From BP-464 sp963825415 (GTDB lineage Bacteria > Actinomycetota > Thermoleophilia > Solirubrobacterales > Solirubrobacteraceae), in the NCBI GenBank assembly GCA_963825415.1, contig CAWGTD010000006.1, positions 963,677-1,027,676 on the forward strand: a stretch of DNA of 64,000 nucleotides, in the 5' to 3' direction. A program made the position numbers and the translations under genes. Positions 52,942-61,285 of the stretch are shown one piece after another (position 1 is the stretch's first letter; each line of letters begins with the position of its first letter). The notes under the pieces were generated by a model. That model was not told the DNA's origin and searched no databases. It was given only the letters and a program-made list of their open reading frames with translations.

Positions 52942-53843
52942 CGGCGCCGCAGGCTAGAACCCGCGAGCGCCAGCCCGAGCCGGGCGCCGTGGGCCCATGC
53001 GCGCACCGCGGCCGGGCGCCGCAGCACCGTGAACACCAGCGCCCGCAGCCCGCCCGACGCCGCCAGCGCGAGCCCCAGCACCGCGCGCTGTAGCCGCGGC
53101 ATGTGGACCTCGGCGTAGCAGACGATCCCCAGCAGGCGGCTGTGCAGCCCGCGCTCACGGTCCCAGGCGGCGAAGGTCCCGCCGCCGAGGTGCTCGAACG
53201 TGGCGTCGCCGGCGTGCAGCAGCGCACCACGGGCGTGCAGCCGCTTCGCCAGGTCGACGTCCTCGTACCAGAACCAGTAGCGCTCGTCGAAGCCGCCGAC
53301 GGCTTCGAAGTCCGCGCGGCGGACGAGCAGGCACGCGCCGGCGGGCTGCTCGCAGGCCACGGTCCCGCGCTCGGTCAGCAGCGCCGGCGCCGACCGCGCG
53401 CCCATGCCGACCCGCTCCAGGCCGGTCACCCGCGCGACGAGCGTGCCGAGACCGGGGAACGGCTGCGGCGCGTAGGCGGGCTGGGTGACCTCGGTCCCGG
53501 GGTCCACCAGCCGCCCCCCGGCCGCCACGGCGTCGGTGCGCTCCGCCAGCGCGTCGAGCAGGCGGCCGAGCGCGCCCGGCCTTGCCAGCACGTCCGAATT
53601 CAGGAACAGGACGAACGGGGCGGCGCCGCGGGCGGCGCCCAGGTTGCAGGCCTCGGCGTAGCCGACGCCGTGCTCCAGCCGCACCACCTCCGCGTCTCCG
53701 AACCGCGCGGCGATCGCTTCGGCGGTGCCGTCGGTCGAGCCGTTGTCGACCACGATCGCCCGGCCGCGGTCCAGCCGCGCGACGCACTCGAGCGTGATGT
53801 CGCGCGTGTCGAAAGTGACCACGACGACGTCGAGCTCGCTCAC
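52938..53843 (-). CDS. GT2 family glycosyltransferase (rhamnosyltransferase-like)
   Basis: 301 residues; GTG 53843 overlaps the flippase stop. LDVVVVTFDTRDITLECVAR, RAIVVDNGSTDGTAEAI, GVGYAEACNLGAARGA and FVLFLNSDVLARPGALGRLL are WbbL-type motifs; CLLVRRADFEAVGGFDERYW and FWYEDVDLAKRLHA give the catalytic ED region. A hydrophobic C-terminal helix (VLGLALAASGGLRALVFTVL) probably binds the membrane. Acts on the lipid-linked glycan flipped by its upstream neighbour. Confidence 0.88.
   Translation of the reverse strand: MSELDVVVVTFDTRDITLECVARLDRGRAIVVDNGSTDGTAEAIAARFGDAEVVRLEHGVGYAEACNLGAARGAAPFVLFLNSDVLARPGALGRLLDALAERTDAVAAGGRLVDPGTEVTQPAYAPQPFPGLGTLVARVTGLERVGMGARSAPALLTERGTVACEQPAGACLLVRRADFEAVGGFDERYWFWYEDVDLAKRLHARGALLHAGDATFEHLGGGTFAAWDRERGLHSRLLGIVCYAEVHMPRLQRAVLGLALAASGGLRALVFTVLRRPAAVRAWAHGARLGLALAGSSLRRR
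52951..52956 (-). promoter_or_regulatory. Internal -10 element TAGCCT for methyltransferase at 52941
   Basis: TAGCCT is 9 nt before ATG 52941 but lies within the last codons of the GT2 gene, so it would be an operon-internal promoter. Confidence 0.4.
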
Positions 53844-55318
53844 GCCGCACGGCCCCGGATCGCGTCGCGCACCTCCGGCGGGAAGCGCCGGAAGACCACC
53901 AGGCCGGCGAGGAACACCGCGTTGGCGACCACGAGCCCCACGCCGTCGGGCAACCCGGTGCGCCAGCCGAGCAGCACCCCGGCGCCCGCGATCGCCAGCA
54001 CCACCGGCGCTCCGCGCAGGCCATGCGCCAGCTCGCCCCGGCGGGCCAGCAGCACGGCCAGCAGCACGCAGGCGAGCACCATCTCCGCGCTCAGGGTCGC
54101 CCACGCCGCGCCGTGGGCGCCCGAGCCGGGCACGAGCGCGAGCGTGAGGCCGACGGCCACGACCAGCGAGGCGAGGTTCGCCCACAGCATCGGCGCGTGG
54201 CGCCGGTCGGTGAGCAGCGCGTAGCCGGCCGCCACCGCCACCGCCGTGGCGACGAGCGCGATCCCCTGGATCCGCAATACCGCCACCGCCGGCTCGGCCT
54301 TGTCGCCGGCCAGGATGCGGATCGCCAGGTGCGCGCCGACGACGAGGTTCATCGCGATCCACGCCCCGAACACCACCGCGAGGTCGAGGATCCGGCTCAT
54401 CGCGTAGACGAAGCGCGCCGCGTCGTCGCGCGCGGAGCGCGCCAGGATCGGATAGGCCGCCCCGATCACCAGGGCCGGCACGCCGAGCAGCACCTCGACC
54501 ACCCGGAACGACGTCGCGAAGTACCCGGTCTGGCGGGCCGTCGCCTCGATCGACATCACGAGGATCGTGACCCGGAAGTAGACGACGTTGACCGCGACGG
54601 CCGCGGTGTAGGGAAGCGTGTCGCGCAGCAGCGGCCACCAGCCGGTCGGGCTCCACGAGGGGCGCAGCGGGGTCTCGCCGCGCACGAGGCCGGCGGTGAC
54701 CGCCAGGACGACCGCGCCCGCCGGAACCGTGACCCAGAGGAACGGCACGAGCCCGGCGCCGGCCAGCACACCCACGACGATCAGCACGACCGTCACGACC
54801 TGGCGGCCGAGGTCCAGGGCGGCGGTCGCGCCGAAGCGCAGCGACGCCTGCAGCGGCACGGTCAGCAGGCTCTGGATCGCCTGGAGCACGACCCCGACCC
54901 CCGCGCCGATCGCGCCCACGAGCAGCGGCGAGTCGTAGCCCGCGGCCAGCGCGAACGCGATCCCCACGCTGACGCCCGCCACGCTCAGCGCGAGCCGGAT
55001 GCCGAGCAGGCTGCGCATCGCGCCCGGCCGCTTGGCGGGCTCGAGCGTGGCGTACTCGCGCAGCGCGATCGCGTTGAGGCCGCCCTCCGTGACACCGGCC
55101 ACGAGGTTCATCAGCGAGACGACCGTGACGTAGCGGCCGAAGTCGACGACGCCCAGGTGGCGCACCAGCAGCGGCGCGCTGGCGAGCGACAGGGCGACCG
55201 CGGCCAGGTAGGAGCCCGAGCGCAGCGCCGATCCGCGCAGCGCCACCGGACCGGCGGCCGGGGTGTCGAGCACGTCGCGATCGGGGCGGGCGTCGGTGGC
55301 CACCAGGGCCAACATCAT
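53840..55318 (-). CDS. Wzx-like polysaccharide flippase, second copy
   Basis: 492 residues from ATG 55318. About 14 membrane segments; the opening GSALRSGSYLAAVALSLASA and RHLGVVDFGRYVTVVSLMNL match the first helix and loop of MOP-family polysaccharide transporters, and RQTGYFATSFRVVEVLLGVP the central gate. It is only distantly similar to the flippase at 24263. The N-terminal 30 residues are hydrophilic, so ATG 55315 is equally acceptable. It heads an operon with two GT2 enzymes and a methyltransferase, so its cargo is probably their product. Confidence 0.87.
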   Translation of the reverse strand: MMLALVATDARPDRDVLDTPAAGPVALRGSALRSGSYLAAVALSLASAPLLVRHLGVVDFGRYVTVVSLMNLVAGVTEGGLNAIALREYATLEPAKRPGAMRSLLGIRLALSVAGVSVGIAFALAAGYDSPLLVGAIGAGVGVVLQAIQSLLTVPLQASLRFGATAALDLGRQVVTVVLIVVGVLAGAGLVPFLWVTVPAGAVVLAVTAGLVRGETPLRPSWSPTGWWPLLRDTLPYTAAVAVNVVYFRVTILVMSIEATARQTGYFATSFRVVEVLLGVPALVIGAAYPILARSARDDAARFVYAMSRILDLAVVFGAWIAMNLVVGAHLAIRILAGDKAEPAVAVLRIQGIALVATAVAVAAGYALLTDRRHAPMLWANLASLVVAVGLTLALVPGSGAHGAAWATLSAEMVLACVLLAVLLARRGELAHGLRGAPVVLAIAGAGVLLGWRTGLPDGVGLVVANAVFLAGLVVFRRFPPEVRDAIRGRAA

Positions 55319-55348
55319 CGCCCTCCCACCGGCCGGGGCGGCCCTGGC

Positions 55349-55354
55349 TAGCCT
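55349..55354 (+). promoter_or_regulatory. -10 element TAGCCT for aminotransferase at 55362
   Basis: TAGCCT is 7 nt before ATG 55362 in the 43-bp divergent spacer. Confidence 0.55.
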
Positions 55355-55361
55355 GAGGCGC

Positions 55362-56465
55362 ATGGCGATCCCGCTGTTCGACACCGCCACCGCGCTCGCT
55401 CCGCTGCGCGAGCAGCTGCTCGACGCGATGCGCTCTGTCGTCGACGACGGCCGCTTCATCCTGGGGCCCAACGTCGCGGCCTTCGAGGAGGAGTTCGCGG
55501 CCTATTGCGGTGCCGAGCACGCCATCGGCGTCGCCAACGGAACCGACGCCCTGACGATCGCGCTGCGCGCCCTGGGCGTCGGCCCGGGCGACGAGGTCGT
55601 CGTTCCCTCGTTCACCTTCTACGCGACCGCCGAGGCCGTCCCGCCGACGGGTGCCAAGCCCGTCTTCTGCGACGTCGACCCCGACACCTACTGCGTCACG
55701 GCCGACACGGTCGCCGCGGCGCTGACGCCGCGCACCAAGGCCGTGATCGCGGTGCACCTGTTCGGCAACGTCGCGCCGATCGCCGAGATCGAGGCGCTGG
55801 GCGTGCCGGTGATCGAGGACGCCGCACAGGCGGCAGGCTCGCTGACGGCCGACGGCCGTCCCGGCGCGCTCGGCACCGCCGCGACCTTCTCGTTCTTCCC
55901 CTCGAAGAACCTCGGCGCGTTCGGCGACGGAGGCGCGATCACCACGCGCGACGCCGACCTCGCCGACCGCATCCGGATGCTGCGCTTCCACGGCAGCCGC
56001 GACAAGGTGACCTACGAGCACGTCGGCTACAACAGCCGCCTCGACGAGCTCCAGGCGGCGATCCTGCGCGTGCAGCTGCCCCACCTCGACGCCTGGGCCG
56101 ACGGCCGGCGCGCCGCGGGCGAGCACTACGCCGAGGCCGGTCTGGGCGAGCTGGTCGCCCCGCAGGTCCCGGTCGGCGACTGCCGGCCGGCATGGCATCT
56201 GTACGTCATCCGCCATGACCGCGCGGACGAGCTCGCCGCCGCTCTGGCCGCCGCCGACATCGGCCAGAAGGCCTACTACCGCCTGCCGGTCCACCGCCAG
56301 CCGGCGATGCTCGATCACGCCGCGGGGGTGGAGCTCGGAGTCACCGACGAGCTCGCCCGCACCCACCTCGCGATCCCCATGAGCCCGGTGCTCACCCGCG
56401 AGCAGGCCGAGCAGGTCACCGCGGTCGTCGGCCAAACGGTCGGCGCCCCCGCGCCGTCCGCGTAG
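55362..56465 (+). CDS. DegT/DnrJ/EryC1/StrS aminotransferase (WbpE-like)
   Basis: 367 residues. PLP-dependent sugar aminotransferase: GVANGTDALTIALRALGVGP, VVVPSFTFYATAEAV, VIEDAAQAAGS and the PLP lysine K182 in FFPSKNLGAFGDGG. It transfers an amino group from glutamate to a 3-keto nucleotide sugar. With the adjacent oxidoreductase, nucleotide-sugar dehydrogenase and 2-epimerase it matches the WbpE step in making a 2,3-diamino uronic acid. It is the only gene of this set on the plus strand, convergent with the other three; its stop forms a small hairpin with the oxidoreductase stop. Confidence 0.9.
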   Translation: MAIPLFDTATALAPLREQLLDAMRSVVDDGRFILGPNVAAFEEEFAAYCGAEHAIGVANGTDALTIALRALGVGPGDEVVVPSFTFYATAEAVPPTGAKPVFCDVDPDTYCVTADTVAAALTPRTKAVIAVHLFGNVAPIAEIEALGVPVIEDAAQAAGSLTADGRPGALGTAATFSFFPSKNLGAFGDGGAITTRDADLADRIRMLRFHGSRDKVTYEHVGYNSRLDELQAAILRVQLPHLDAWADGRRAAGEHYAEAGLGELVAPQVPVGDCRPAWHLYVIRHDRADELAAALAAADIGQKAYYRLPVHRQPAMLDHAAGVELGVTDELARTHLAIPMSPVLTREQAEQVTAVVGQTVGAPAPSA

Positions 56466-56478
56466 CCCTTCGCGGCTA
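56463..56478. terminator. Short hairpin joining two convergent stop codons
   Basis: TAGCC (56463-56467) and GGCTA (56474-56478) are complementary with a 6-nt loop; each TAG/CTA end is the stop codon of one gene. The stem is only 5 bp and no T-run follows, so terminator activity is doubtful. Confidence 0.3.
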
Positions 56479-57465
56479 GGCCGACCGTGCAGGCGTGGCG
56501 CGGCGCGAATTCTCCAGCTCGGCCTGGAGCGCCTCGAGCACGCGCACGACCCGCAGGCCGCTCTTGCCGTCCGAGCGCGGCGTGCGGCCCTCGGCCACGC
56601 ACTCGATGAAGTGCTCGGTGACGACGCGCAGCGGCTCGGCGGCGGGGACCTGCGGGCTCCACACGTCGCCCGATCGGGCGACCTTCTGGTCGAAGCCCTT
56701 GTCGTAGACGGTGAGCTTCTGCTCGGGCTGCATGTCGTCGAAGGTCGCCATCCGCCGCGATCCCACGACCGTGAAGCGCCGCTCCTTGTGGGGGTCCAGC
56801 CATGACAGATGAAGGTGCGCGGCGACCCCGGACGGGAAGCGCAGGAACGCGAAGACGACGTCCTCGATGCCCTCCTGCATGTAGCACTCGCCGTGCGCCG
56901 ACCACTCGATCGGCTCCTCGTCGGCGAGGCCGAGCACGACCGAGACATCGTGGGCGCCCAGGCTCCACAGGGCGTTCTCGTCGGTGCGCAGCTTGCCGAG
57001 GTTCAGGCGGTTGCCGTAGATGTAATGGATGTCGCCCAGCTCGCCCGAACCGGCGATCTCCTTGAGCTTGACCAGGCCCGGGTGGTACTCGAGCAGGTGA
57101 TCGACCATCAGCACGCGGCCGGCCGCCTCGGCGGCGTCGACCGCCGCCTCGGCGTCCGCCACCGACTGGGCCAGCGGCTTCTCGACGAAGCAGTGCTTGC
57201 CCGCCTCGAGCACGCGCACGGCCAGCGGCCCGTGCGTGGGGACCGGCGTGGCGAGCGCCACGGCGTCGAGGTCGGGGTCGGCGAGCAGCTCTTCGATGTC
57301 GGTCGTGGTCCGCGTCCCGGGATGGCCGAGCGCGACGCGTTCGAGCACCTCGGGGCGCCCGTCGCAGAGCCAGCGCAGCTCGGCGCCGGCCAATGCGTCG
57401 AAGTTGCGCGCGAGGTTGGGGCCCCAGTAGCCGAGGCCGACGACCCCGACGCGAACCGCGCTCAC
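56476..57465 (-). CDS. Gfo/Idh/MocA oxidoreductase (WbpB-like)
   Basis: 329 residues from GTG 57465, which overlaps the dehydrogenase stop. VGVVGLGYWGPNLARNFDAL is the NAD-binding motif and CFVEKPLAQS holds the catalytic Lys96 (EKP). MVDHLLEYHPGLVKLKEI and GAHDVSVVLGLADEE fit the 3-dehydrogenase group. In the WbpB-type reaction it oxidises UDP-GlcNAc uronic acid at C3 to feed the aminotransferase. The coupling to the dehydrogenase and the nearby 2-epimerase supports that role. Confidence 0.88.
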   Translation of the reverse strand: MSAVRVGVVGLGYWGPNLARNFDALAGAELRWLCDGRPEVLERVALGHPGTRTTTDIEELLADPDLDAVALATPVPTHGPLAVRVLEAGKHCFVEKPLAQSVADAEAAVDAAEAAGRVLMVDHLLEYHPGLVKLKEIAGSGELGDIHYIYGNRLNLGKLRTDENALWSLGAHDVSVVLGLADEEPIEWSAHGECYMQEGIEDVVFAFLRFPSGVAAHLHLSWLDPHKERRFTVVGSRRMATFDDMQPEQKLTVYDKGFDQKVARSGDVWSPQVPAAEPLRVVTEHFIECVAEGRTPRSDGKSGLRVVRVLEALQAELENSRRATPARSA

Positions 57466-58709
57466 AGGGAGACCACGTTGTCCGCGCCGACGAAACGAGT
57501 GGCGCCGCGCAGGTCGACCAGCGTCGGCACGGAGCGCGCCACCGCGCCGTAGTCGATGCCGGGGTGCGCCGTGACGATCACCGCGACGTCGGCGCCGTCG
57601 AGCGCCTCGTCGAGCGGGGTCGAGCGCAGGCCGTGCTCGGGCAGCTCGGGGACGTGGACGTCGTGATAGGCGATGTCGGCTCCCAGCCCGGCGAGCAGGC
57701 CGATGATCTTCACCGCCGGCGACTCGCGCACGTCGCCGACGCCCGCCTTGTAGGAGACGCCGAGTAGCGCCACGCGCGAGCCCCGCACCGGCTTGCCGGT
57801 GTCGTTGAGGGCCCGGTCGATCCGCGAGACGCAGTGGTAGGGCATGTTCTGGTTGATCGCGCCGGCCAGCTCGATGAAGCGCGTGCTCATGTCGAACTCG
57901 CGGGCGCGCCAGGCCAGGTAGTAGGGGTCGACGGGCAGGCAGTGGCCGCCCATCCCCGGGCCGGGGTCGAAGCGCATGAACCCGTAGGGCTTGGTCGCGG
58001 CGGCGTCGACGACCTCCCAGATGTCGATGCCCATGCGGTCCGACAGCAGCGCCAGCTCGTTGACCAGCGCGATGTTCACCGAGCGGAAGATGTTCTCCAG
58101 CAGCTTGGACATCTCGGCGACCTCGGGCGTCGAGACGCGCACGATGTGGTCGCAGACCTGCGCGTAGACCTGCTCGGCGCGGTCGCCGCACGCCTCGGTC
58201 AACCCGCCGACGATCTTCGGCGTCGTGCGCAGCGTGAAGTCGGTGCGACCGGGGTCGACGCGCTCGGGCGAGAACGCCACGTGGAAGTCGCGCCCGGCCC
58301 CCAGCCCCGACTCTTCGAGCAGCGGCACGAGCTGCTCGCGCGTGGTGCCCGGGTAGGTGGTCGACTCGAGCACCACCAGCTGGCCGGCGCGGAGCACCTG
58401 GCCCACCTGACGCCCGGCGTCGAGCAGCGGCCCGAGGTCGGGCTCGCGATTGGGCGTCAGCGGCGTGGGGACGCAGATCAGGACCGCGTCGACCGCCGCG
58501 AGGTCCGCGAGCGCAGTGGTCGGCTTCAACCGGTCGAGCACCGCCGCCAGGCGCTCGGAGGAGATGTCCTCGATGTAGGAACGGCCCGCGGCGATGTCGG
58601 AGATCTTGCGCCGGTCGACGTCCAGCGCGACCACGTCGACGCCCTCCTCCGCGAAGGAGACGGCGAGAGGGAGGCCCACGTAACCCAGGCCGACGATGCC
58701 GACGCTCAT
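57462..58709 (-). CDS. Nucleotide-sugar 6-dehydrogenase (WbpA-like)
   Basis: 415 residues. Rossmann motif VGIVGLGYVGLPLAVSFAEE, second motif LICVPTPLTPNREPDLGPLL, and catalytic Cys257 in PGMGGHCLPVDPYYLAW. It belongs to the UDP-glucose/GDP-mannose dehydrogenase superfamily and is closer to the UDP-GlcNAc/ManNAc C6 dehydrogenases by its LESTTYPGTTREQ and FSPERVDPGRTDF segments. It oxidises the C6 hydroxyl to a uronic acid. It is translationally coupled at both ends (ATGA upstream, GTGA downstream). Confidence 0.92.
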   Translation of the reverse strand: MSVGIVGLGYVGLPLAVSFAEEGVDVVALDVDRRKISDIAAGRSYIEDISSERLAAVLDRLKPTTALADLAAVDAVLICVPTPLTPNREPDLGPLLDAGRQVGQVLRAGQLVVLESTTYPGTTREQLVPLLEESGLGAGRDFHVAFSPERVDPGRTDFTLRTTPKIVGGLTEACGDRAEQVYAQVCDHIVRVSTPEVAEMSKLLENIFRSVNIALVNELALLSDRMGIDIWEVVDAAATKPYGFMRFDPGPGMGGHCLPVDPYYLAWRAREFDMSTRFIELAGAINQNMPYHCVSRIDRALNDTGKPVRGSRVALLGVSYKAGVGDVRESPAVKIIGLLAGLGADIAYHDVHVPELPEHGLRSTPLDEALDGADVAVIVTAHPGIDYGAVARSVPTLVDLRGATRFVGADNVVSL

Positions 58710-59782
58710 GACGGGGCCAGTGTAAGAAGCCCCACGATCCGCTCGCCGGTGCGGCCGTCTCCGTAGACCGGCGGGCGTTCGGGCGGGGGCTCGCGTTCGA
58801 TCGCCTCGGCGGCGGCGCGCGCGTCGAGGTCGACGAGCACGTTCCACCCGAGCTGCACGGTCTCGACCCATTCGGTCGTGTCGCGCATCGTCACGCACGG
58901 CACGCCCGCCAGGTAGGCCTCCTTCTGCACACCGCCGGAGTCGGTGACCACCCGCCGCGCGTTGAGCAGCAGGCTCGTGAACTCCAGGTAGCCGACGGGC
59001 GGGCTGAGCTTGACCCCGGCCGCGAGCCGGTCGTAGAGGCCGTGCTCCTGAAGGCGCATCCGTGTGCGCGGATGCAGCGGCAGGACCACCGGGCCCGGCA
59101 GCCCGAGCAGCAGCTCGACCAGCAGCGCCAGCCGCTCGGGGTCGTCGACGTTGCCCTTGCGGTGCGTCGTCACGAGCACGTAGCCGCCCGGCTGCACGCC
59201 GACGGCGTCGAGCACGTCGCGCCGCGCCCGCGCCGGCTCGCGGAAGAGGTCGGCCACGTCGACCATCACGTCGCCCACCATCTCGACGCGGCCGGCCACG
59301 CCCTCGCGCTCGAGGTTCGCCACCGGGACGTCGGAGGTGCAGAACAGCAGCGCCGAGAGGTGGTCGGTGAGCACCCGGTTGACCTCCTCGGGCATCCGCC
59401 TGTCGAACGAGCGCATGCCCGCCTCGATGTGGGCGACCGGCACGTCGAGCGTCGTGGCGCACAGCGCGGCGGCCAGGGTCGAGTTCGTGTCGCCGTAGAC
59501 GAGCACCAGGTCGGGCGCCTGCTCGACCATCACCGGCTCGAGCTCGGCCAGCATCCGCGCGGTCTGCGACGCGTTGCTGCCGCCGTGGATCTCCAGGCGG
59601 ATCTCGGGCCGCGGGATCCCCAGCTCGTCGAAGAAGACGGCCGACAGCTCGTCGTCGTGGTGCTGGCCGGTGTGCACCAGCGTCTCGCGATGGTGCTCGC
59701 GCAGCGGCCGCGAGACGGCCGCTGCCTTGACGAACTGCGGGCGGTTGCCAACGACGGTGAGGACCTCGAGCGGGTTCGGCAT
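58706..59782 (-). CDS. UDP-GlcNAc 2-epimerase (WecB/WbpI-like)
   Basis: 358 residues. VLTVVGNRPQFVKAAAVSRP, HTGQHHDDELSAVFF, LVYGDTNSTLAAAL, HIEAGMRSFDRRMPEEVNR and VVTDSGGVQKEAYLAGVPCV are the classical non-hydrolysing UDP-GlcNAc 2-epimerase motifs. It interconverts GlcNAc- and ManNAc-configured nucleotide sugars. In this operon it could act on UDP-GlcNAc or, as in WbpI, on the diacetamido uronic acid. It is divergent from the cobalamin riboswitch transcript. Confidence 0.9.
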   Translation of the reverse strand: MPNPLEVLTVVGNRPQFVKAAAVSRPLREHHRETLVHTGQHHDDELSAVFFDELGIPRPEIRLEIHGGSNASQTARMLAELEPVMVEQAPDLVLVYGDTNSTLAAALCATTLDVPVAHIEAGMRSFDRRMPEEVNRVLTDHLSALLFCTSDVPVANLEREGVAGRVEMVGDVMVDVADLFREPARARRDVLDAVGVQPGGYVLVTTHRKGNVDDPERLALLVELLLGLPGPVVLPLHPRTRMRLQEHGLYDRLAAGVKLSPPVGYLEFTSLLLNARRVVTDSGGVQKEAYLAGVPCVTMRDTTEWVETVQLGWNVLVDLDARAAAEAIEREPPPERPPVYGDGRTGERIVGLLTLAPS

Positions 59783-59812
59783 CTGGCGGTATGCAACCAG
59801 TCCCGGGCCGGA

Positions 59813-59818
59813 TAGGAT
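59813..59818 (+). promoter_or_regulatory. -10 element TAGGAT for riboswitch transcript
   Basis: TAGGAT ends 12 nt before the P1 stem of the cobalamin riboswitch, a good fit for a start site at about 59825. Confidence 0.5.
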
Positions 59819-59830
59819 CGGCCGCGAAAG

Positions 59831-59989
59831 GGTCGGTGGTCAGGGAAGCCGGTGTGATTCCGGCGCGGACCCGCCACTGTGACCGGGGAATGTCCGTCGC
59901 TCGCGCGCGAGCGCAGCCACTGGGCGAGCTGATCGTCTGGGAAGGCGCGACGGAAGGGCCCGGGAGCCAGGAGACCTCCTCCGACCGCC
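59831..59989 (+). ncRNA. Cobalamin riboswitch
   Basis: The core conserved stretch is present: AGGGAAGCCGGTGTGATTCC (59842-59861) followed by CCCGCCACTGTGACCG. Further down come CACTGGGC, CTGGGAAGGCG and GAGCCAGGAGACCT, the expected order of the AdoCbl element. GGTCGG at 59831-59836 can pair with CCGACC at 59981-59986 to close P1. It lies 33 bases upstream of the ATG at 60023, so it could act by occluding the ribosome site AAAGGGG or by termination. High cobalamin should turn the downstream genes off, which points to a role in corrinoid uptake or sparing. Confidence 0.93.
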
Positions 59990-60022
59990 AAGCACATACG
60001 CCCTCGTGGAAAGGGGTGGCTC

Positions 60023-61285
60023 ATGTTCAGCCTCATCCGTCGCGCTTTTGTCTGCGCGCTCCTCGCATCCGTCGTGGCGGTTCCCGGCGCTCTCGCTGCC
60101 CCGGTGACCGTCAACCTGCGGGTGGAGGGCTCGACGCAGACCCTGTTCGAAGGTCCCGTGTCCACCGACGCCAGGACGATCGTCACGCCGAGCGACCCGG
60201 CTCCCGGACATCCGTGCAGCGTGCACGACAACGGGCCCTCGGCTCCGAACGGGCCGGTCGCCGGGACACCGACGACCGCGCTCTACGACGCCGCCGGCGC
60301 CGCCGGCCTGGCATTCGACGCCGAGTGGTTCGGCTCGACCCCGTTCGGCACCATCAACGACTACTTCGTCTCCCAGGTCGGGACCGACGTCAACCAGAGC
60401 TCGGCGCCGTTCGCCTCGTGGGGGCTGGCCGTCGACTACACCTCCAACTCGACCGGCGGCTGCCAGGTCGTCGCCACCCCGGGGATGGACGTCCTGTGGG
60501 CCTATGACTTCTTCAGCAAGTCACACCTGCTGAAGCTCACCGGCCCGAGCACGGCCAACGCGGGCGATCCCGTCACCGTGCACGTGGTCGACGGCCAGGA
60601 CGGCTCGGCCGTCGCGGGCGCGTCGGTGGCCGGCGCGACCACCGACGCCGGCGGCGACGCGACGCCGACGTTCGCCACTGCCGGCACCTACGTGGTCAAG
60701 GCCGAGAAGTCCGACTCGGTGCGCTCCAACGCGCTGACGGTCTGCGTCCACGCGGGCAACGACGGCACCTGCGGCACGCCGGGGATTCCGGCGCCGGCCG
60801 ACGACTCGCCGGCGCCCACCAGCAACTCGGGCGCGTCCGGCACGCCCAGCGCCACCGCTCCGGCGGTGGACCGCACGGCGCCGCACGGCCAGATCGACGG
60901 CATCGCCGAGGGCAAGGTGTTCGCCCACGGCAAGGGTCCGCGCGAGCTGCGCGGTCGCGCCGGGATCCCGGTGGCCGGGCTGCGGGCCGTGACGCTCGAG
61001 CCCGACCCGTCCGGGCTGAGCGCCGTCCGCCTGCGGTTGACGCGCAACGACCGCGGCCGCTGCGGCTCCTACGACGGGACCGCCGAGCGGTTGCGCCGTG
61101 GCCGCTGCGGTGCCGCGCGCGGGCGCTACTTCGGCGTCGGCAGCACGCCCGAGTGGTCCTACCTGCTGCCGTTCCGGCTGCCGCGCGGCCGCTACGTGCT
61201 CGACGTGCTGGCGATCGACAAGGCCGGCAACGCCGACAGCGCCCGCCGCCGAGGCGGCAACCGCATCGTGTTCCGTGTCCGTTAG
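60023..61285 (+). CDS. Secreted DUF4430 (transcobalamin C-domain-like) protein
   Basis: 420 residues. Signal peptide MFSLIRRAFVCALLASVVAV with cleavage near ALAA-PV (about 26). Residues 27-165 form a DUF4430-type domain (FASWGLAVDY, MDVLWAYDF); this family is also the C-terminal domain of eukaryotic intrinsic factor and transcobalamin. An Ig-like repeat (about 170-240, LLKLTGPSTANAGDPVTVHV) and a Pro/Ser-rich linker follow, then a C-terminal beta domain (about 290-420). Four cysteines are seen in the first 250 residues (about 65, 147, 241, 250). Control by the cobalamin riboswitch suggests extracellular corrinoid binding. AAAGGGG serves as ribosome site. Confidence 0.82.
   Translation: MFSLIRRAFVCALLASVVAVPGALAAPVTVNLRVEGSTQTLFEGPVSTDARTIVTPSDPAPGHPCSVHDNGPSAPNGPVAGTPTTALYDAAGAAGLAFDAEWFGSTPFGTINDYFVSQVGTDVNQSSAPFASWGLAVDYTSNSTGGCQVVATPGMDVLWAYDFFSKSHLLKLTGPSTANAGDPVTVHVVDGQDGSAVAGASVAGATTDAGGDATPTFATAGTYVVKAEKSDSVRSNALTVCVHAGNDGTCGTPGIPAPADDSPAPTSNSGASGTPSATAPAVDRTAPHGQIDGIAEGKVFAHGKGPRELRGRAGIPVAGLRAVTLEPDPSGLSAVRLRLTRNDRGRCGSYDGTAERLRRGRCGAARGRYFGVGSTPEWSYLLPFRLPRGRYVLDVLAIDKAGNADSARRRGGNRIVFRVR

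Noticed and set aside
52938..56948. A 1336-codon open frame on the minus strand
   Set aside because: Only the last 301 codons (GT2) have homology. The rest is antisense to the aminotransferase and alternate-frame shadow of the flippase, rich in Arg/Ala/Gly.
58719..58724. TACACT box 9 nt before the dehydrogenase ATG 58709
   Set aside because: It lies in the last codons of the 2-epimerase gene with ATGA coupling at the junction. It may be chance and was not counted among the promoters.
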